From assembly GCA_964471825.1 (NCBI GenBank), contig CAYYKD010000015.1, forward strand, positions 1 to 64,000: a DNA stretch of 64,000 nucleotides, read 5' to 3'. The position numbers were made by a program, and so were the translations under genes. Source of the stretch: CAYYKD01 sp964471825 (GTDB taxonomy: Bacteria; Spirochaetota; GWE2-31-10; CAYYKD01). Below the pieces are notes generated by a model that was not told the DNA's origin, did not search any database, and worked only from the letters and a program-made list of their open reading frames with translations. This document shows positions 33,076 to 42,759 of the stretch, piece after piece (the first letter of the stretch is position 1; every line of letters starts with the position of its first letter).

Positions 33076-35411
33076 ATTGACCTGTACGGTATTTTTTCAT
33101 AATATCACCGGCAGTTGTAAATGAATAGCCGCTTCTTATAAGCTCACATATAAGCAGCTCCAGGTCGTTATATAGGCGATCGTCCCTAATCACACCATTC
33201 TTTCCTGTCTGCATTATCATTATCTGCCCCGGTTTAATTCGGTTAATTATCCTATTAATAAGTGCATAGTTATTCATGAAAAGTGAGTTGCTTGCACCTG
33301 ACTGGGTCTTGCTGATCCCATCAAGCGTATCTAGATGATAGGTTACAAATGTATATCCGGCATCCAGACCATATTTAACAATATCCTCGTTAAATGAGTA
33401 AAAAGGAGAGTGCCAGACTGTATGAAAGTTTTTATTGGTAATTCTAAAGTAATTNNNNNNNNNNATATTCAGTTTTAAGCATATTTGCTTTCTGATGGAA
33501 AGTTGATCTGAAATTACATGGAATGAATTCCTTGTTTATCAGGAAGCCTGTATCTGTTAGATTAATATTATATTGAAAGGCATTACCTACTTCAAATTCT
33601 GAATCTGCAATCAACTTTGTTGATAGCGGATTAACTTCCATGAAAAGGCCATTTATAAAGAATGAGGCAGTAACATTGTAGTTATAGAGAGTCTCAAGTA
33701 TCGGGAAAATCCCATCAGCATCTCTAATACAGTTGAATTTTAGTGCGACCTCATATTTCTCGGGGTATGGTGAGGTGTAGTAAGTATGATCAAGTTTTAA
33801 TTCGGGTTGAAATAATTCATATCTAAGTAGAGGCTGCATTAATAGCTCTACCTGTTTACCGGTATAGATATCCTTAACATAGGGCAGTTCTCTATAGAAT
33901 CCCATATTTATAGGTCTCGAGAGAACTCTTAGATTGTTGTTTGAGTGGGTCATCTTTAGTTTTGATAAAATAGGAACACTCTTTAATGTGCCGGTTAACC
34001 TATTAACTATGAAATGTCTATTGTTAAATGATAGTGCTATCTCATCAACATCAGTGTAGCCGACAGTCTGAACTGATGAAGCAAAGGTGTAATTTAAACT
34101 TCCCGTTACAGTGTCATATAGAGCGGTAAGGTTATCGCCTCCAACTATCCATGTATAGTTGTTAAGGTTTATGCTGTTAATAACTCCCTGATCTGATAGT
34201 TTCCATAATAACTTTTCGGAATACAGGTCATAACAAAAAATACCATTAGAGGTATTGACGGCTATACTTTTCTTATCTATTGATAGTGTGACACCCCGAA
34301 TGTTATATGAATTTAAAAATTCATCTGAGAATTCGTTAAAAACAATTTTATTATCTCTAAGCTTACCTGTAAAAACTTTTTTTCCAATTTTTCCGCTATC
34401 TATGAATTTTACTGTAAAGACTGTTTCACCTGTCGATAGAAGAGAGCCGTCCTCGAACTGCATATTTTCATCAAGCAGGAAATAGCTCTCCTGAGATACA
34501 TTCTTTGCAATTGAATAATAAAAAACTGACCTGTCATTCTTTATTATAAGAAATTTCCTTGAGACATCGTCGTAGATAAATCTATCAGAGTCAGGTTCAA
34601 TGGAGAATGGTATTTTACCTATTACATTTCCCTGTGACAGATATTTTCTGTAAACTGCCCGTGAAAAAAATTGATTCGGGTCAGCCTGATATATAAGATT
34701 ATCCTCTATCCAGACAAGGGTATTTCTTGATGTCCAACTTGCGTTTGATTGTCTGGCTGAACCTATTAGTCTCCAGTCTTCAGGAAGTATCTTCTTCTTG
34801 TGGAAATCATCAATTGAAAGATAATAAATACGATTGTTCTTTTGGTAAATGATATATCCCGAATCATGTGACCAAAGTGCGGAAGGCTGCCCCGGTAAAA
34901 TCTCGCAGTCATCTGCAATCTTCTCAATAACCTTAGTTAGGGTATTGTACAAATAGATATCTGACAAGACAGACGATTTTTGAATCTTGGAAATAATATA
35001 CTGCCCATTAGGAGATACGGCTATTTTAGATGGCCTAAGTATGCCATATTCGGATCTATTTGTGATTGATGGTAGATTATCAATTGATTCGACTGAGTTT
35101 TTATTCTGGTCATAAATAAATACACCATTTCTGTTTTGAATGAAAAGTTTGTCTTCTAAGGTAGAGTAGTGAAGAAATTCAGGGTAATACGATAACATCT
35201 TCACCCGAATATTATTTCCATCATTGAGATCAATTGATTCCGGTAACTCACTATAGAATAGAGATTCTGTAATTTTTTTATTACCGATAATCTCATCAGA
35301 TTTAAAAAGTACATGATTTTTGTCATTAATTGCTATGGGGATGAATCTAAGATCACCAAAAACCCCTGCATTAATAAAGAAGGTAAAAAATATAAATAAT
35401 ATATGCTTCAT
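33074..35411 (-). CDS. beta-propeller protein fused to a degenerate NodB deacetylase domain (10-N gap)
   Basis: About 778 residues with a signal peptide (KHILFIFFTFFINAGVFG). Residues ~20-530 look like a WD40/TolB-type propeller (SPNGQYIISKIQKS, LWSHDSGYIIYQKN, SYNIRGVTLSIDKKSIAVN). The C-terminal ~220 residues follow the polysaccharide deacetylase fold: VALKFNCIRDADGIFPILETLYNYNVTASFFING, EVGNAFQYNINLT, WHSPFY, GYTFVTYHLDT. The metal histidines (H-S/T-x-x-H) and the final L-x-H are replaced, and TFDDG is KFN..., so catalysis is unlikely. The N-run at 33455-33464 breaks the frame; a true gap that is a multiple of 3 (even 0) would join both parts. Confidence 0.7.
33455..33464. other. assembly gap (10 N) in the deacetylase-like gene
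   Basis: Frames disagree by one base with 10 N; a gap of 0, 3, 6 or 9 bases would give one open frame. Confidence 0.55.
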
Positions 35412-35554
35412 ATAAAATATATCGGTTATGCAATATTTAAAACTTAAATATATACCTGCAAAAATTTGATTTGTCAATTTTGTTAATTGTATTTTATTTT
35501 AAATCAATAAGTTGACAAATCAAATTGCGACAATACAAAATGCTTTCAGTATAA

Positions 35555-36277
35555 CTATTTAACTACCTCAATATCACTTAAAAATCTTCCTGCAACTTCA
35601 GTAATAAGTGAAACTTTTCCGGATTCTAATATACTTTTTAATGATTTTATTGCCTCATCGTGTTTCTTTGAGGTATAGTATTGTCTATAGGCCTCTTTTA
35701 GAAGCAGTCCGTTTTCAGCTAATTCAAAGTCATCAGTATAACCGTTCTCTATCCATACAGAATCAATCCATACCAGAGAGCCATCTGATCTGCGTGGAAG
35801 ATTTAATTTAAATTCAACCTTTATATAGCCNNNNNNNNNNATAGCCATCCTATAATCAAGTCTGTATGTCTTGTTGGGTAGAGAGTAGACATCGACACCT
35901 TGTTTATTAATAGTAATAAATTTAGGTGTTACAGCATCCTCAGGCAACCACAATCTGGTTGTCTCATCAGGTAATAAAACACGAAGATATATCTTATCAT
36001 TAATTTTTTTTCTTAGTTCAACCGTTACCATGTTTCCAAATCGTAATAAGAATTTATCCTTAACTTCCTTGGCCGGCTTGTTGATCTCATTTTCATTTTT
36101 ATATCCCCAATATGCATATTTCATATAGACCTGAACAAACTCAACTGTCAAAACTTGATTTTCGATCAGATTTTGTTTAGGATCACTATTCTCATCGCCT
36201 TTCTTACAGGACAATGTTAGTATAATAGATAAAATAAGAGATAAAATAATAGATGAGAATAAAATAATTTTTTTCAT
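35555..36277 (-). CDS. hypothetical lipoprotein (10-N gap in frame)
   Basis: About 240 residues. Leader ending LILTLSC gives a lipobox; then a linker and two SH3-like stretches: NMVTVELRKKINDKIYLRVLLPDETTRLWLPEDAV with GVDVYSLPNK, recalling bacterial SH3 type domains. The C-terminus (AYRQYYTSKKHDEAIKSLKSIL) looks like a short TPR-like helical hairpin. The N-run at 35831-35840 keeps the frame. ATG at 36277 has TGGAG upstream. No named family recognised. Confidence 0.65.
   Translation of the reverse strand: MKKIILFSSIILSLILSIILTLSCKKGDENSDPKQNLIENQVLTVEFVQVYMKYAYWGYKNENEINKPAKEVKDKFLLRFGNMVTVELRKKINDKIYLRVLLPDETTRLWLPEDAVTPKFITINKQGVDVYSLPNKTYRLDYRMAXXXXGYIKVEFKLNLPRRSDGSLVWIDSVWIENGYTDDFELAENGLLLKEAYRQYYTSKKHDEAIKSLKSILESGKVSLITEVAGRFLSDIEVVK
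35831..35840. other. assembly gap (10 N), both flanks carry ATAGCC
   Basis: The 6-base sequence ATAGCC ends the left flank and starts the right one. Here simple merging would create a stop codon in the lipoprotein frame, so a small insertion probably remains. Confidence 0.5.
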
Positions 36278-36450
36278 CAAAGGCTCCAATATTCAATTTA
36301 AATGTGATAAAAAGAAAATAACATTTTATAGTTAATATATCAATCGATAATTTATTTTTTCGGGGAACCTCTAATAATTGAGCTGTGTTATTATCTGTTG
36401 GTAATATTAATTAACATAGTAAAATCAACTGTTAATTCTATTTATTGATA

Positions 36451-36479
36451 TTGACAATCGGGTATATATAGTTTATAAA
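36451..36479 (+). promoter_or_regulatory. strong promoter; gene start falls at the predicted +1
   Basis: TTGACA (36451-36456), 17-base spacer, TATAAA (36474-36479). Six bases later the ATG at 36486 begins, so the mRNA probably has no leader. Confidence 0.65.
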
Positions 36480-36485
36480 AAAATA

Positions 36486-37031
36486 ATGAATAATAAGAAG
36501 TCTATGCTAATAAATATACTCTTTAGAGTTATGGAGTTTTTGCCTGTATTTGTTTTTCTCACACTAGTAAAAATTGCCTCAGATAATTGGAGATTGGTTT
36601 TTCTAATTACTGCGTTAGTCTCTGTATTAGTACTTGTTATCTTTGAGGTAAATCGGATAATTATCAATCGGCTTACATTCGGGATTATTATGTATTTTTT
36701 AGCAGCCCTAATTGTTAATTTTTCATCATACGCTAGTTTAAATCGACTGTTTGAAATGCTTCAGGGGTTAGGGATGATTACTGTGATTCTAATTATCTCA
36801 CCAATGTTCATACTCTTTAGTAGTTCTGGATTTATAGGTATTGAAAACATTGGAAAATCAAGGAATCTGGTATTCTCAATAATACTATACATAGTAGTTT
36901 TGATTATTGGTGTCTATATGTACCTCAGTCGATTCTACTTTAATCTATCTCCCTTGCTTACAGAGATTGTTCCATTTGTAGTGTTATTTACTGTTCATGG
37001 TTTTCTTAGAGGCCTTGCAACTAGGGTTTGA
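36486..37031 (+). CDS. hypothetical membrane protein
   Basis: A 181-residue protein with five to six hydrophobic helices. The start NILFRVMEFLPVFVFLTLVKIASDNWRLVFLITALVSVLVLVI, spread over residues ~9-52, faintly resembles the YciB/IspA septation family, but the rest does not, so I leave it unnamed. No ribosome site; the ATG coincides with the predicted transcription start of a very good promoter. The last codons overlap the end of the convergent endonuclease IV gene by 11 bases. Confidence 0.65.
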   Translation: MNNKKSMLINILFRVMEFLPVFVFLTLVKIASDNWRLVFLITALVSVLVLVIFEVNRIIINRLTFGIIMYFLAALIVNFSSYASLNRLFEMLQGLGMITVILIISPMFILFSSSGFIGIENIGKSRNLVFSIILYIVVLIIGVYMYLSRFYFNLSPLLTEIVPFVVLFTVHGFLRGLATRV

Positions 37032-37881
37032 TGATCCCTCTCTTATCCATACTGTACAATAGATTAATCTCCTCAGCCCATAGTTCAGGGGCAATAGTTT
37101 CGAGTATTAATGGAATATTATCAAATCTTGAATCGTTCATTATTAGTTCAAATGGTTTTAAACCCAGATACCCCTTACCAATGGAGTTGTGTCTATCCTT
37201 CTTTGAGGCATATTCTGCCAGTGAGTCATTTAGGTGCATTGCTTTGAGGTACTTAAAGCCAATGGTCTGTTCAAAATGCTCCATGTTTTTGTTGAAGTTA
37301 ACCTCATCTCGCAGGTCATAACCTGAAACAAATGTATGGCATGTGTCCAGGCAAACTCCGACTCTGTTTCTATCATTTATTTTACTAATTATATATCCAA
37401 GGTGTTCAAATTTATAACCAAGATTTGAACCCTGACCGGCAGTATTCTCAATGACTAATATAACGCTTGAAGTTTGAGAGATGATCCTATTCATTCCATC
37501 TGCAACAAGATCAAGCCCCTCCTGTTCAGTAATTTCTCCCAGATGGCTTCCGGGATGAAAGTTAAGAAGTGTTAATCCAAGCTGTTCGGTTCTGTTTGCT
37601 TCATCAAGCAGTGCATTTATAGATTTTTCTCTCTTAGCAGGATCAGGATTTGCTATATTGATGAGATAGCTGTCATGAGGTAATACCATATCTGGCAGAA
37701 TCATCGAGAGTGCCAGGCTTTCTTTAAATTTTCTAATTGAGATTTCCGAGAGAGGTGGGGACTCCCATCTTTTCTGATTCTTGGTAAATAATGCAAAAGC
37801 CTTTGCTCCAATCTTCATAGCATTTAAGGGCGCATTTTCTACTCCGCCCTCAGCACTTACATGAGCTCCAATATATTTCAC
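37021..37881 (-). CDS. nfo: endonuclease IV (deoxyribonuclease IV)
   Basis: A 286-residue AP endonuclease of the TIM-barrel EndoIV family: KYIGAHVSAEGGVENAPLNA, FALFTKNQKRWESPPL, LNFHPGSHLGE, LVIENTAGQGSNLGYKFEHLG, GVCLDTCHTFVSGYDLR, MHLNDSLAEYASKKDRHNSIGKG. These supply the conserved His/Glu/Asp zinc ligands (three Zn2+). It incises DNA at abasic sites in base-excision repair, fitting with the UDG-like gene at 55.3 kb. Normal length. It overlaps the upstream transglycosylase gene by 4 bases. Confidence 0.96.
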   Translation of the reverse strand: MKYIGAHVSAEGGVENAPLNAMKIGAKAFALFTKNQKRWESPPLSEISIRKFKESLALSMILPDMVLPHDSYLINIANPDPAKREKSINALLDEANRTEQLGLTLLNFHPGSHLGEITEQEGLDLVADGMNRIISQTSSVILVIENTAGQGSNLGYKFEHLGYIISKINDRNRVGVCLDTCHTFVSGYDLRDEVNFNKNMEHFEQTIGFKYLKAMHLNDSLAEYASKKDRHNSIGKGYLGLKPFELIMNDSRFDNIPLILETIAPELWAEEINLLYSMDKRGIIKP

Positions 37882-39854
37882 ATTTCCATCCTTTGGTTAT
37901 TTAGTAGATATCTATATATATAGTAACTTCTGTAAACCTTTCTTATGTAGTTTCTTGTTTCCTGATATGGAATAATTTCATATTTTATATGGGGCGGATA
38001 GTTATCGAATGACTTATTCCATCTTGTTGCCTTTTTGTGACCTGCATTATAGGCAGCTAACAACATGGGGTATTCATCGGTATATCGTTCCAGGAATTTT
38101 AAGTAGTATGTGCCGAAAGCTATATTATCCTCAGGATTGATAAGAGAGTAATTTTTTACCTTTAATTTTGTGGCGACCTCTTTTCCGGTGCCGGGCATAA
38201 GTTGCATCAGACCAATTGCATTAGCCCTTGATATTATAGAGGCCTGGAATCGGCTCTCCTCTCTAATAACAGCATATATCATCTCGGGTGGAACTTGATA
38301 TTGTGTTGCATATTTTAAAACGAGTGATTTGTAGGGTGTCGGAAACATTCTAAAGAGTGTCTCTCTGTCAACCCCCTTAAGGCTCTCACCATATAAAGAG
38401 GTTGCATAAGTATAGGCTGTTTTAATTGACTTAATATACTCTTTATTGTTTTGTTGGATATGATATATATAGTCATAGAGATTGATTCTAAGATTTCTAT
38501 CCTCTGTCAAGTCGGCATAGTATTGAGCAATCTCAAGCGAGTTTGTTTTCTTTATATGGTTAAATATCTCTCTTGAGCGGAGACCTAGTTTTAATAAATT
38601 AGAATTAGGTCGATCGGGTGTATGTTTAAAAACTTCCTCACTATTATAGGTTAGTGCCTGATATGAAAGTGGTGAGTAGTTTGTAAGTCTGGCAATATTG
38701 TTGCCGGTCGGTTCTATCAGAGTGTGGAGATATAAAAAATGTGTGGTGTCGAATTCATCTGTCACACTGTAGTCTATTTTGTCTAAAATATCCTTAAGTG
38801 ATGAGTGTTGTTTTGATTGTAAAAAATATCTTATTTGAGAGCTGATCAATACCTTTGCATAATATACGGATGGGAATTTATTATAGAAATTCAATATTCT
38901 CGTTNNNNNNNNNNCCTGTTCAGGGTCAAGCTCTCTAAGGACATAGTAATTTGCTAAAATCTCTTCGTCTTCAAATTCAATTCCAGAATTTAAAGCCTGC
39001 CTAAACAGTTCGATTGCATTTCTATCCTTGTATCGAAAACTACTGATTGCCTCGTAGTATTTTAACTGTCCGGTTAGTAGATTATTATGCTGTTTTAAAA
39101 TCCGGTAGTAATCTCTGTAGATGTCCATTGAATCAAAAAAAACACCTGCAATTCTAAAGAAGGATGCGTTTCTCTTATTATTGATACCATTAATAAGTGA
39201 ATCCTTTAGACCTGAAGAATCATTGTTAGTAAATGCTGATATTAGAGTGGCTATCGGTGGATAGGCCTTCATGTTTAGAAGGTCTAAAAAAATATGATGG
39301 TTTTCTTTATAGAACTCAGCATTAAATCCGGTCGCTGCAAAATATTTTTCAAAATCGACAATACTTACTCTTTTCATTTTAAGACCGGCTATTACGATCT
39401 TGAAAAATTTTTTATCACCCGGTAAATTTACCATAGGTTTCTGATTTACAAATGCCTTTACAATAGTGTATTTTTGGTCACTAATTGAATTAATTGCAGG
39501 TCTAAGTTTATAAAGAGCATTGAAGTTCTCGGTCTCAATAAGACTATCTATGTAGGGTAGTAATGAATCCTTCTTAAAAATTGAATTTGTATTATATGAC
39601 ATCCCAAAAAAATATGCTGTCCATCGGTCGTGCCCGTATTGCATCAGATAGGACACGCCCATAAGATAATACCTGCCTGTGTCCTTAAAAATTAGTTTTT
39701 CCGGTGTATATATATTGTGAAATCTAAGATGATCCTGTATGTTTTGTCCACCCTCATTTACAAAATTGTCATAGAGTTCTCTGACGAATAGTTTTTCCGG
39801 TGAGCATGATATAATAGAGAATGAAATAAATAAAGCTAATATGTTGTATTTCAA
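37878..39854 (-). CDS. Slt70-like lytic transglycosylase lipoprotein (10-N gap in frame)
   Basis: About 658 residues. TTG start with AGGA upstream; lipobox IISC at residues ~14-17. A long helical superhelix (~20-500) precedes a GH23 lysozyme-like domain: PPEMIYAVIREESRF (catalytic E), ISRANAIGLMQLMPGTGKEVA, INPEDNIAFGTYYLKFL, LLAAYNAG. Cleaves peptidoglycan glycan strands from the outer-membrane inner face. The gap at 38905-38914 keeps the frame. Downstream nfo overlaps by 4 bases. Confidence 0.9.
   Translation of the reverse strand: MKYNILALFISFSIISCSPEKLFVRELYDNFVNEGGQNIQDHLRFHNIYTPEKLIFKDTGRYYLMGVSYLMQYGHDRWTAYFFGMSYNTNSIFKKDSLLPYIDSLIETENFNALYKLRPAINSISDQKYTIVKAFVNQKPMVNLPGDKKFFKIVIAGLKMKRVSIVDFEKYFAATGFNAEFYKENHHIFLDLLNMKAYPPIATLISAFTNNDSSGLKDSLINGINNKRNASFFRIAGVFFDSMDIYRDYYRILKQHNNLLTGQLKYYEAISSFRYKDRNAIELFRQALNSGIEFEDEEILANYYVLRELDPEQXXXXTRILNFYNKFPSVYYAKVLISSQIRYFLQSKQHSSLKDILDKIDYSVTDEFDTTHFLYLHTLIEPTGNNIARLTNYSPLSYQALTYNSEEVFKHTPDRPNSNLLKLGLRSREIFNHIKKTNSLEIAQYYADLTEDRNLRINLYDYIYHIQQNNKEYIKSIKTAYTYATSLYGESLKGVDRETLFRMFPTPYKSLVLKYATQYQVPPEMIYAVIREESRFQASIISRANAIGLMQLMPGTGKEVATKLKVKNYSLINPEDNIAFGTYYLKFLERYTDEYPMLLAAYNAGHKKATRWNKSFDNYPPHIKYEIIPYQETRNYIRKVYRSYYIYRYLLNNQRMEM
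38905..38914. other. assembly gap (10 N) in the transglycosylase gene
   Basis: Frame preserved across the run; no flank overlap seen. Confidence 0.6.
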
Positions 39855-39930
39855 GAATGATTTTCCTATCGAGACATTATCATAAACCGGTATTTACGGA
39901 TAACATGTCTATGCTATACCGCTGCAGTAT

Positions 39931-40551
39931 TTAACTCTCTTCCGGCGGCAAATATGATGTCTTAACAAAATGGGTTCTATTTAGAAAGTTTAACAGTTTT
40001 TCGATGCCTGATCTTGACGCATAGATTCTTCTCTGGTTAAAATCAACCTCTGATTCTTTAATTTCATCCACCTCGTCCTGAAAACCTTTTACCTCATAAA
40101 ATAGATAGAAAGAATATATAGGGTTCTCAAACAGAATTCTAAATTCTTTTATCTTCTTTGAGAGAAATAGTGAATCTGTCTTAGATATATAGACTTTACC
40201 GGGATGAACATTAACTTTGTCATAGGGTATAACCTTGTCAGGTTGTAAAAAATGAACAATAATAAACCTGTTATTTTTACATATTACCTTTGTACTCATC
40301 TTAATAAATGAGAAAAAAACAATAAGTATTCCTAATGCGAGAATTGCAGTGTGGAATATACCAAAAACTACTATTGGTATATTATTTATGTTTAATTTCA
40401 TAAACAGTAATTCATAATTAAATGAAATATTCTTAAAATGGAGCATCTTAAAGATAATCATATATACTGTTATGAGAAGTATTCCTATAAAAATCGGGAT
40501 AAAATTTCTTCTACTGTAAACGAATAGCGTTTTATCATTTCTTTTATTCAT
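39931..40551 (-). CDS. hypothetical two-helix membrane protein
   Basis: A 206-residue protein with hydrophobic helices at ~14-34 and ~58-82, then a ~120-residue cytosolic part of beta-strand character (ICKNNRFIIVHFLQPDKVIPYDKVN, FRILFENPIYSFYLFYEVKG) resembling a bacterial PH-like domain. No named family. CGGAG precedes the start. Single gene between the transglycosylase and a divergent kinase gene. Confidence 0.6.
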   Translation of the reverse strand: MNKRNDKTLFVYSRRNFIPIFIGILLITVYMIIFKMLHFKNISFNYELLFMKLNINNIPIVVFGIFHTAILALGILIVFFSFIKMSTKVICKNNRFIIVHFLQPDKVIPYDKVNVHPGKVYISKTDSLFLSKKIKEFRILFENPIYSFYLFYEVKGFQDEVDEIKESEVDFNQRRIYASRSGIEKLLNFLNRTHFVKTSYLPPEES

Positions 40552-40668
40552 ATCATTAACTCCGGATCATTTCAATTACCCAGCCTGGCCAGATTTAAAA
40601 ATGATTATAATATAAAAAGATTAAGTTGTAAATTTTTATTTTTTATTATAATAATAAATTATTGATGA

Positions 40669-40698
40669 TTTTTTAAGAAAGTGTTTTTTAAGAAGTCT
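40669..40698. repeat. 15-bp tandem duplication, imperfect
   Basis: TTTTTTAAGAAAGTG is followed by TTTTTTAAGAAGTCT; further on 40694-40722 has a 9-base AGTCTTAGT-like triplicate. Upstream of the kinase gene. Confidence 0.5.
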
Positions 40699-40752
40699 TA
40701 GTAGTCAAAATAGTCTTAATAGCCTTTTAGATATTTCTTCCGGGAGCATGAT

Positions 40753-42681
40753 ATGGACACATCTACATTAGAAAAAAAACGGGTCCTGATTGTTGAAGAT
40801 GAGAAGATTATAGCAATTGATATTGAAACATGTTTGTTGAATCTTGGATACTCAGTAGTAGGATCTGCACAAACCGGAAAAGATGCAATAGCTAAGGCCT
40901 TAGAACTTAAACCTGATCTAATATTGATGGATATAATGCTGAAGGGTGATATTGATGGAACTGAGGCTGCTGCTGCTATAAGAAAAGAGATTGATGTTCC
41001 GATAATATTTCTTACTGCCTATGCCGATGAGGCAACTGTTAAAAAAGCCAGTATTACTGAGGCCTTTGGTTATATTCTTAAGCCATTTAATGAAAGGGAA
41101 CTTCACACAACAATTTCAATTGCACTCTATAAGCATAAGGTTGAGAGGGAGTTGAAGGAATCACGAGAGTGGCTTTCTACAACAATGAAGAGTATATGTG
41201 AAGGTATGATTGCTATAGATAATAAAAAGAAGATTAAATTTCTTAATCCTACAGCAAAGAGTATTCTGGGATATGATGGACTTGAAAGTAACGATATGTT
41301 AAATAAAGACCTCAGTGATTTTTTTAAAATTCAGAATACCAAGAAAGAGGCCGCATTTTATTCTGTCCTGGATAGATTGCTGGAATCAAAGATGGAGGCG
41401 GGGTATATTAATACTCTCTATCTGACAGACTCTAAGGGTAAAGAGGTTCCTGTCGAATTGAGTATCTCTCTGATTAAGAATGATTCAAAATCATATAATG
41501 ATGCGATAATTGTCTTCAATGATATCTCTGAACGAAAGAAATATGAAGATGAGATGGTTAAGTCCCAGAAGATAGAATCTCTGGGGATTTTAGCGGGAGG
41601 CATCGCTCATGATTTTAATAATTTTCTTACTGCGATCCTTGGAAATATTTCTCTTGCAAAAATAATGGTTGATGAAAATAAAGATATATATACTTTACTC
41701 TCTGAGGCTGAAAAGGCAACATTAAGGGTTAAAGATCTCACATCTCAGCTCCTTAGCTTTTCTAAGGGGGGTGCACCAATAAAGCATTCAACAAGAATTG
41801 GAGACTTCATTGTAGAGACAATCAAGTTTGCTCTCAGAGGAACCAATGTTACATGTAATTTCAATATTTCCCCCGATCTTATGAATTCAGAGATTGATAA
41901 AAGTCAGATGAATCAGGTAATTAACAATCTAATTATTAATGCCTACCAGGCTATGCCCAGGGGTGGGGTAATAACAGTAACTGCAATTAATGTTGATAAA
42001 TTACCCTCTGATGTTGAAGATCTGAGTGGAAATACGCAGTATATAAAAATCTCTATTGCTGATCAAGGGATTGGTATCTCTGAGGATCATCTAAAGAGTA
42101 TCTTTGATCCCTACTTTACAACAAAACAAAAGGGGAGTGGCCTTGGTCTCGCATCTACCTATTCAATTATCACCAAACATGATGGATTTATAAGAGTATC
42201 ATCAACGGTTGGTAAGGGCAGCACCTTCGATATTTATCTCCCGGCGACAAACTCATCTCAATCCGTCCCTCATATATCTCAGGAAGGACAAATAAAGAGA
42301 GGATCGGGTCATATTTTGATAATGGATGATGAGGAGATAATTAAGGATGTGATGATAAATATTCTAACACATATGGGTTATGTTGTAGAATATGCTGAGG
42401 ATGGTCTCAAGGCTCTTGAGATGTATAAATCCAGGAAGCAAACTAATCCATTTGATTTGATAATAATGGATCTAACTATTCCCGGTGGAATGGGTGGTAA
42501 AGAGGCTATTACTGAATTAAGAAGGTTGGATAAAGATATCAAGGTTATTGTAGCAAGCGGGTATTCTAACGACTCAGTTATGGCCAGTTATAAAGAGTAT
42601 GGTTTTGATGCATATATAACAAAACCATTCAAGATAGAAGATCTGGGTAACCTAATTAACAATGTTTTGGGTAAGTTCTAA
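40753..42681 (+). CDS. hybrid kinase: REC-PAS-HisKA-HATPase-REC
   Basis: A 642-residue cytosolic kinase without membrane helices. N-terminal receiver (~8-125, D60 in LILMDIML), PAS domain (~150-270), HisKA helix LAGGIAHDFNNFL with H286, HATPase (DQGIGIS, FTTKQKGSGLGLAST) and a C-terminal receiver with D573. Kinase and end receiver resemble those of the CACHE kinase at 13.8 kb (GIAHDFNN, DLTIPGGMGGKEAI), so the two share ancestry. Input is through the first receiver and PAS. GGGAG precedes the start. No cognate output gene adjacent. Confidence 0.92.
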   Translation: MDTSTLEKKRVLIVEDEKIIAIDIETCLLNLGYSVVGSAQTGKDAIAKALELKPDLILMDIMLKGDIDGTEAAAAIRKEIDVPIIFLTAYADEATVKKASITEAFGYILKPFNERELHTTISIALYKHKVERELKESREWLSTTMKSICEGMIAIDNKKKIKFLNPTAKSILGYDGLESNDMLNKDLSDFFKIQNTKKEAAFYSVLDRLLESKMEAGYINTLYLTDSKGKEVPVELSISLIKNDSKSYNDAIIVFNDISERKKYEDEMVKSQKIESLGILAGGIAHDFNNFLTAILGNISLAKIMVDENKDIYTLLSEAEKATLRVKDLTSQLLSFSKGGAPIKHSTRIGDFIVETIKFALRGTNVTCNFNISPDLMNSEIDKSQMNQVINNLIINAYQAMPRGGVITVTAINVDKLPSDVEDLSGNTQYIKISIADQGIGISEDHLKSIFDPYFTTKQKGSGLGLASTYSIITKHDGFIRVSSTVGKGSTFDIYLPATNSSQSVPHISQEGQIKRGSGHILIMDDEEIIKDVMINILTHMGYVVEYAEDGLKALEMYKSRKQTNPFDLIIMDLTIPGGMGGKEAITELRRLDKDIKVIVASGYSNDSVMASYKEYGFDAYITKPFKIEDLGNLINNVLGKF

Positions 42682-42694
42682 AAGGTTCCAATCA

Positions 42695-42726
42695 GAATAT
42701 GTCATTACCGGAATATGTCAATATCG
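42695..42726. repeat. 16-bp tandem duplication
   Basis: GAATATGTCATTACCG (42695-42710) is followed by GAATATGTCAATATCG (14 of 16 identical), between convergent genes. Confidence 0.75.
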
Positions 42727-42759
42727 GAATTTGGAAAGCTTAGGATCAACCTCAATTGT

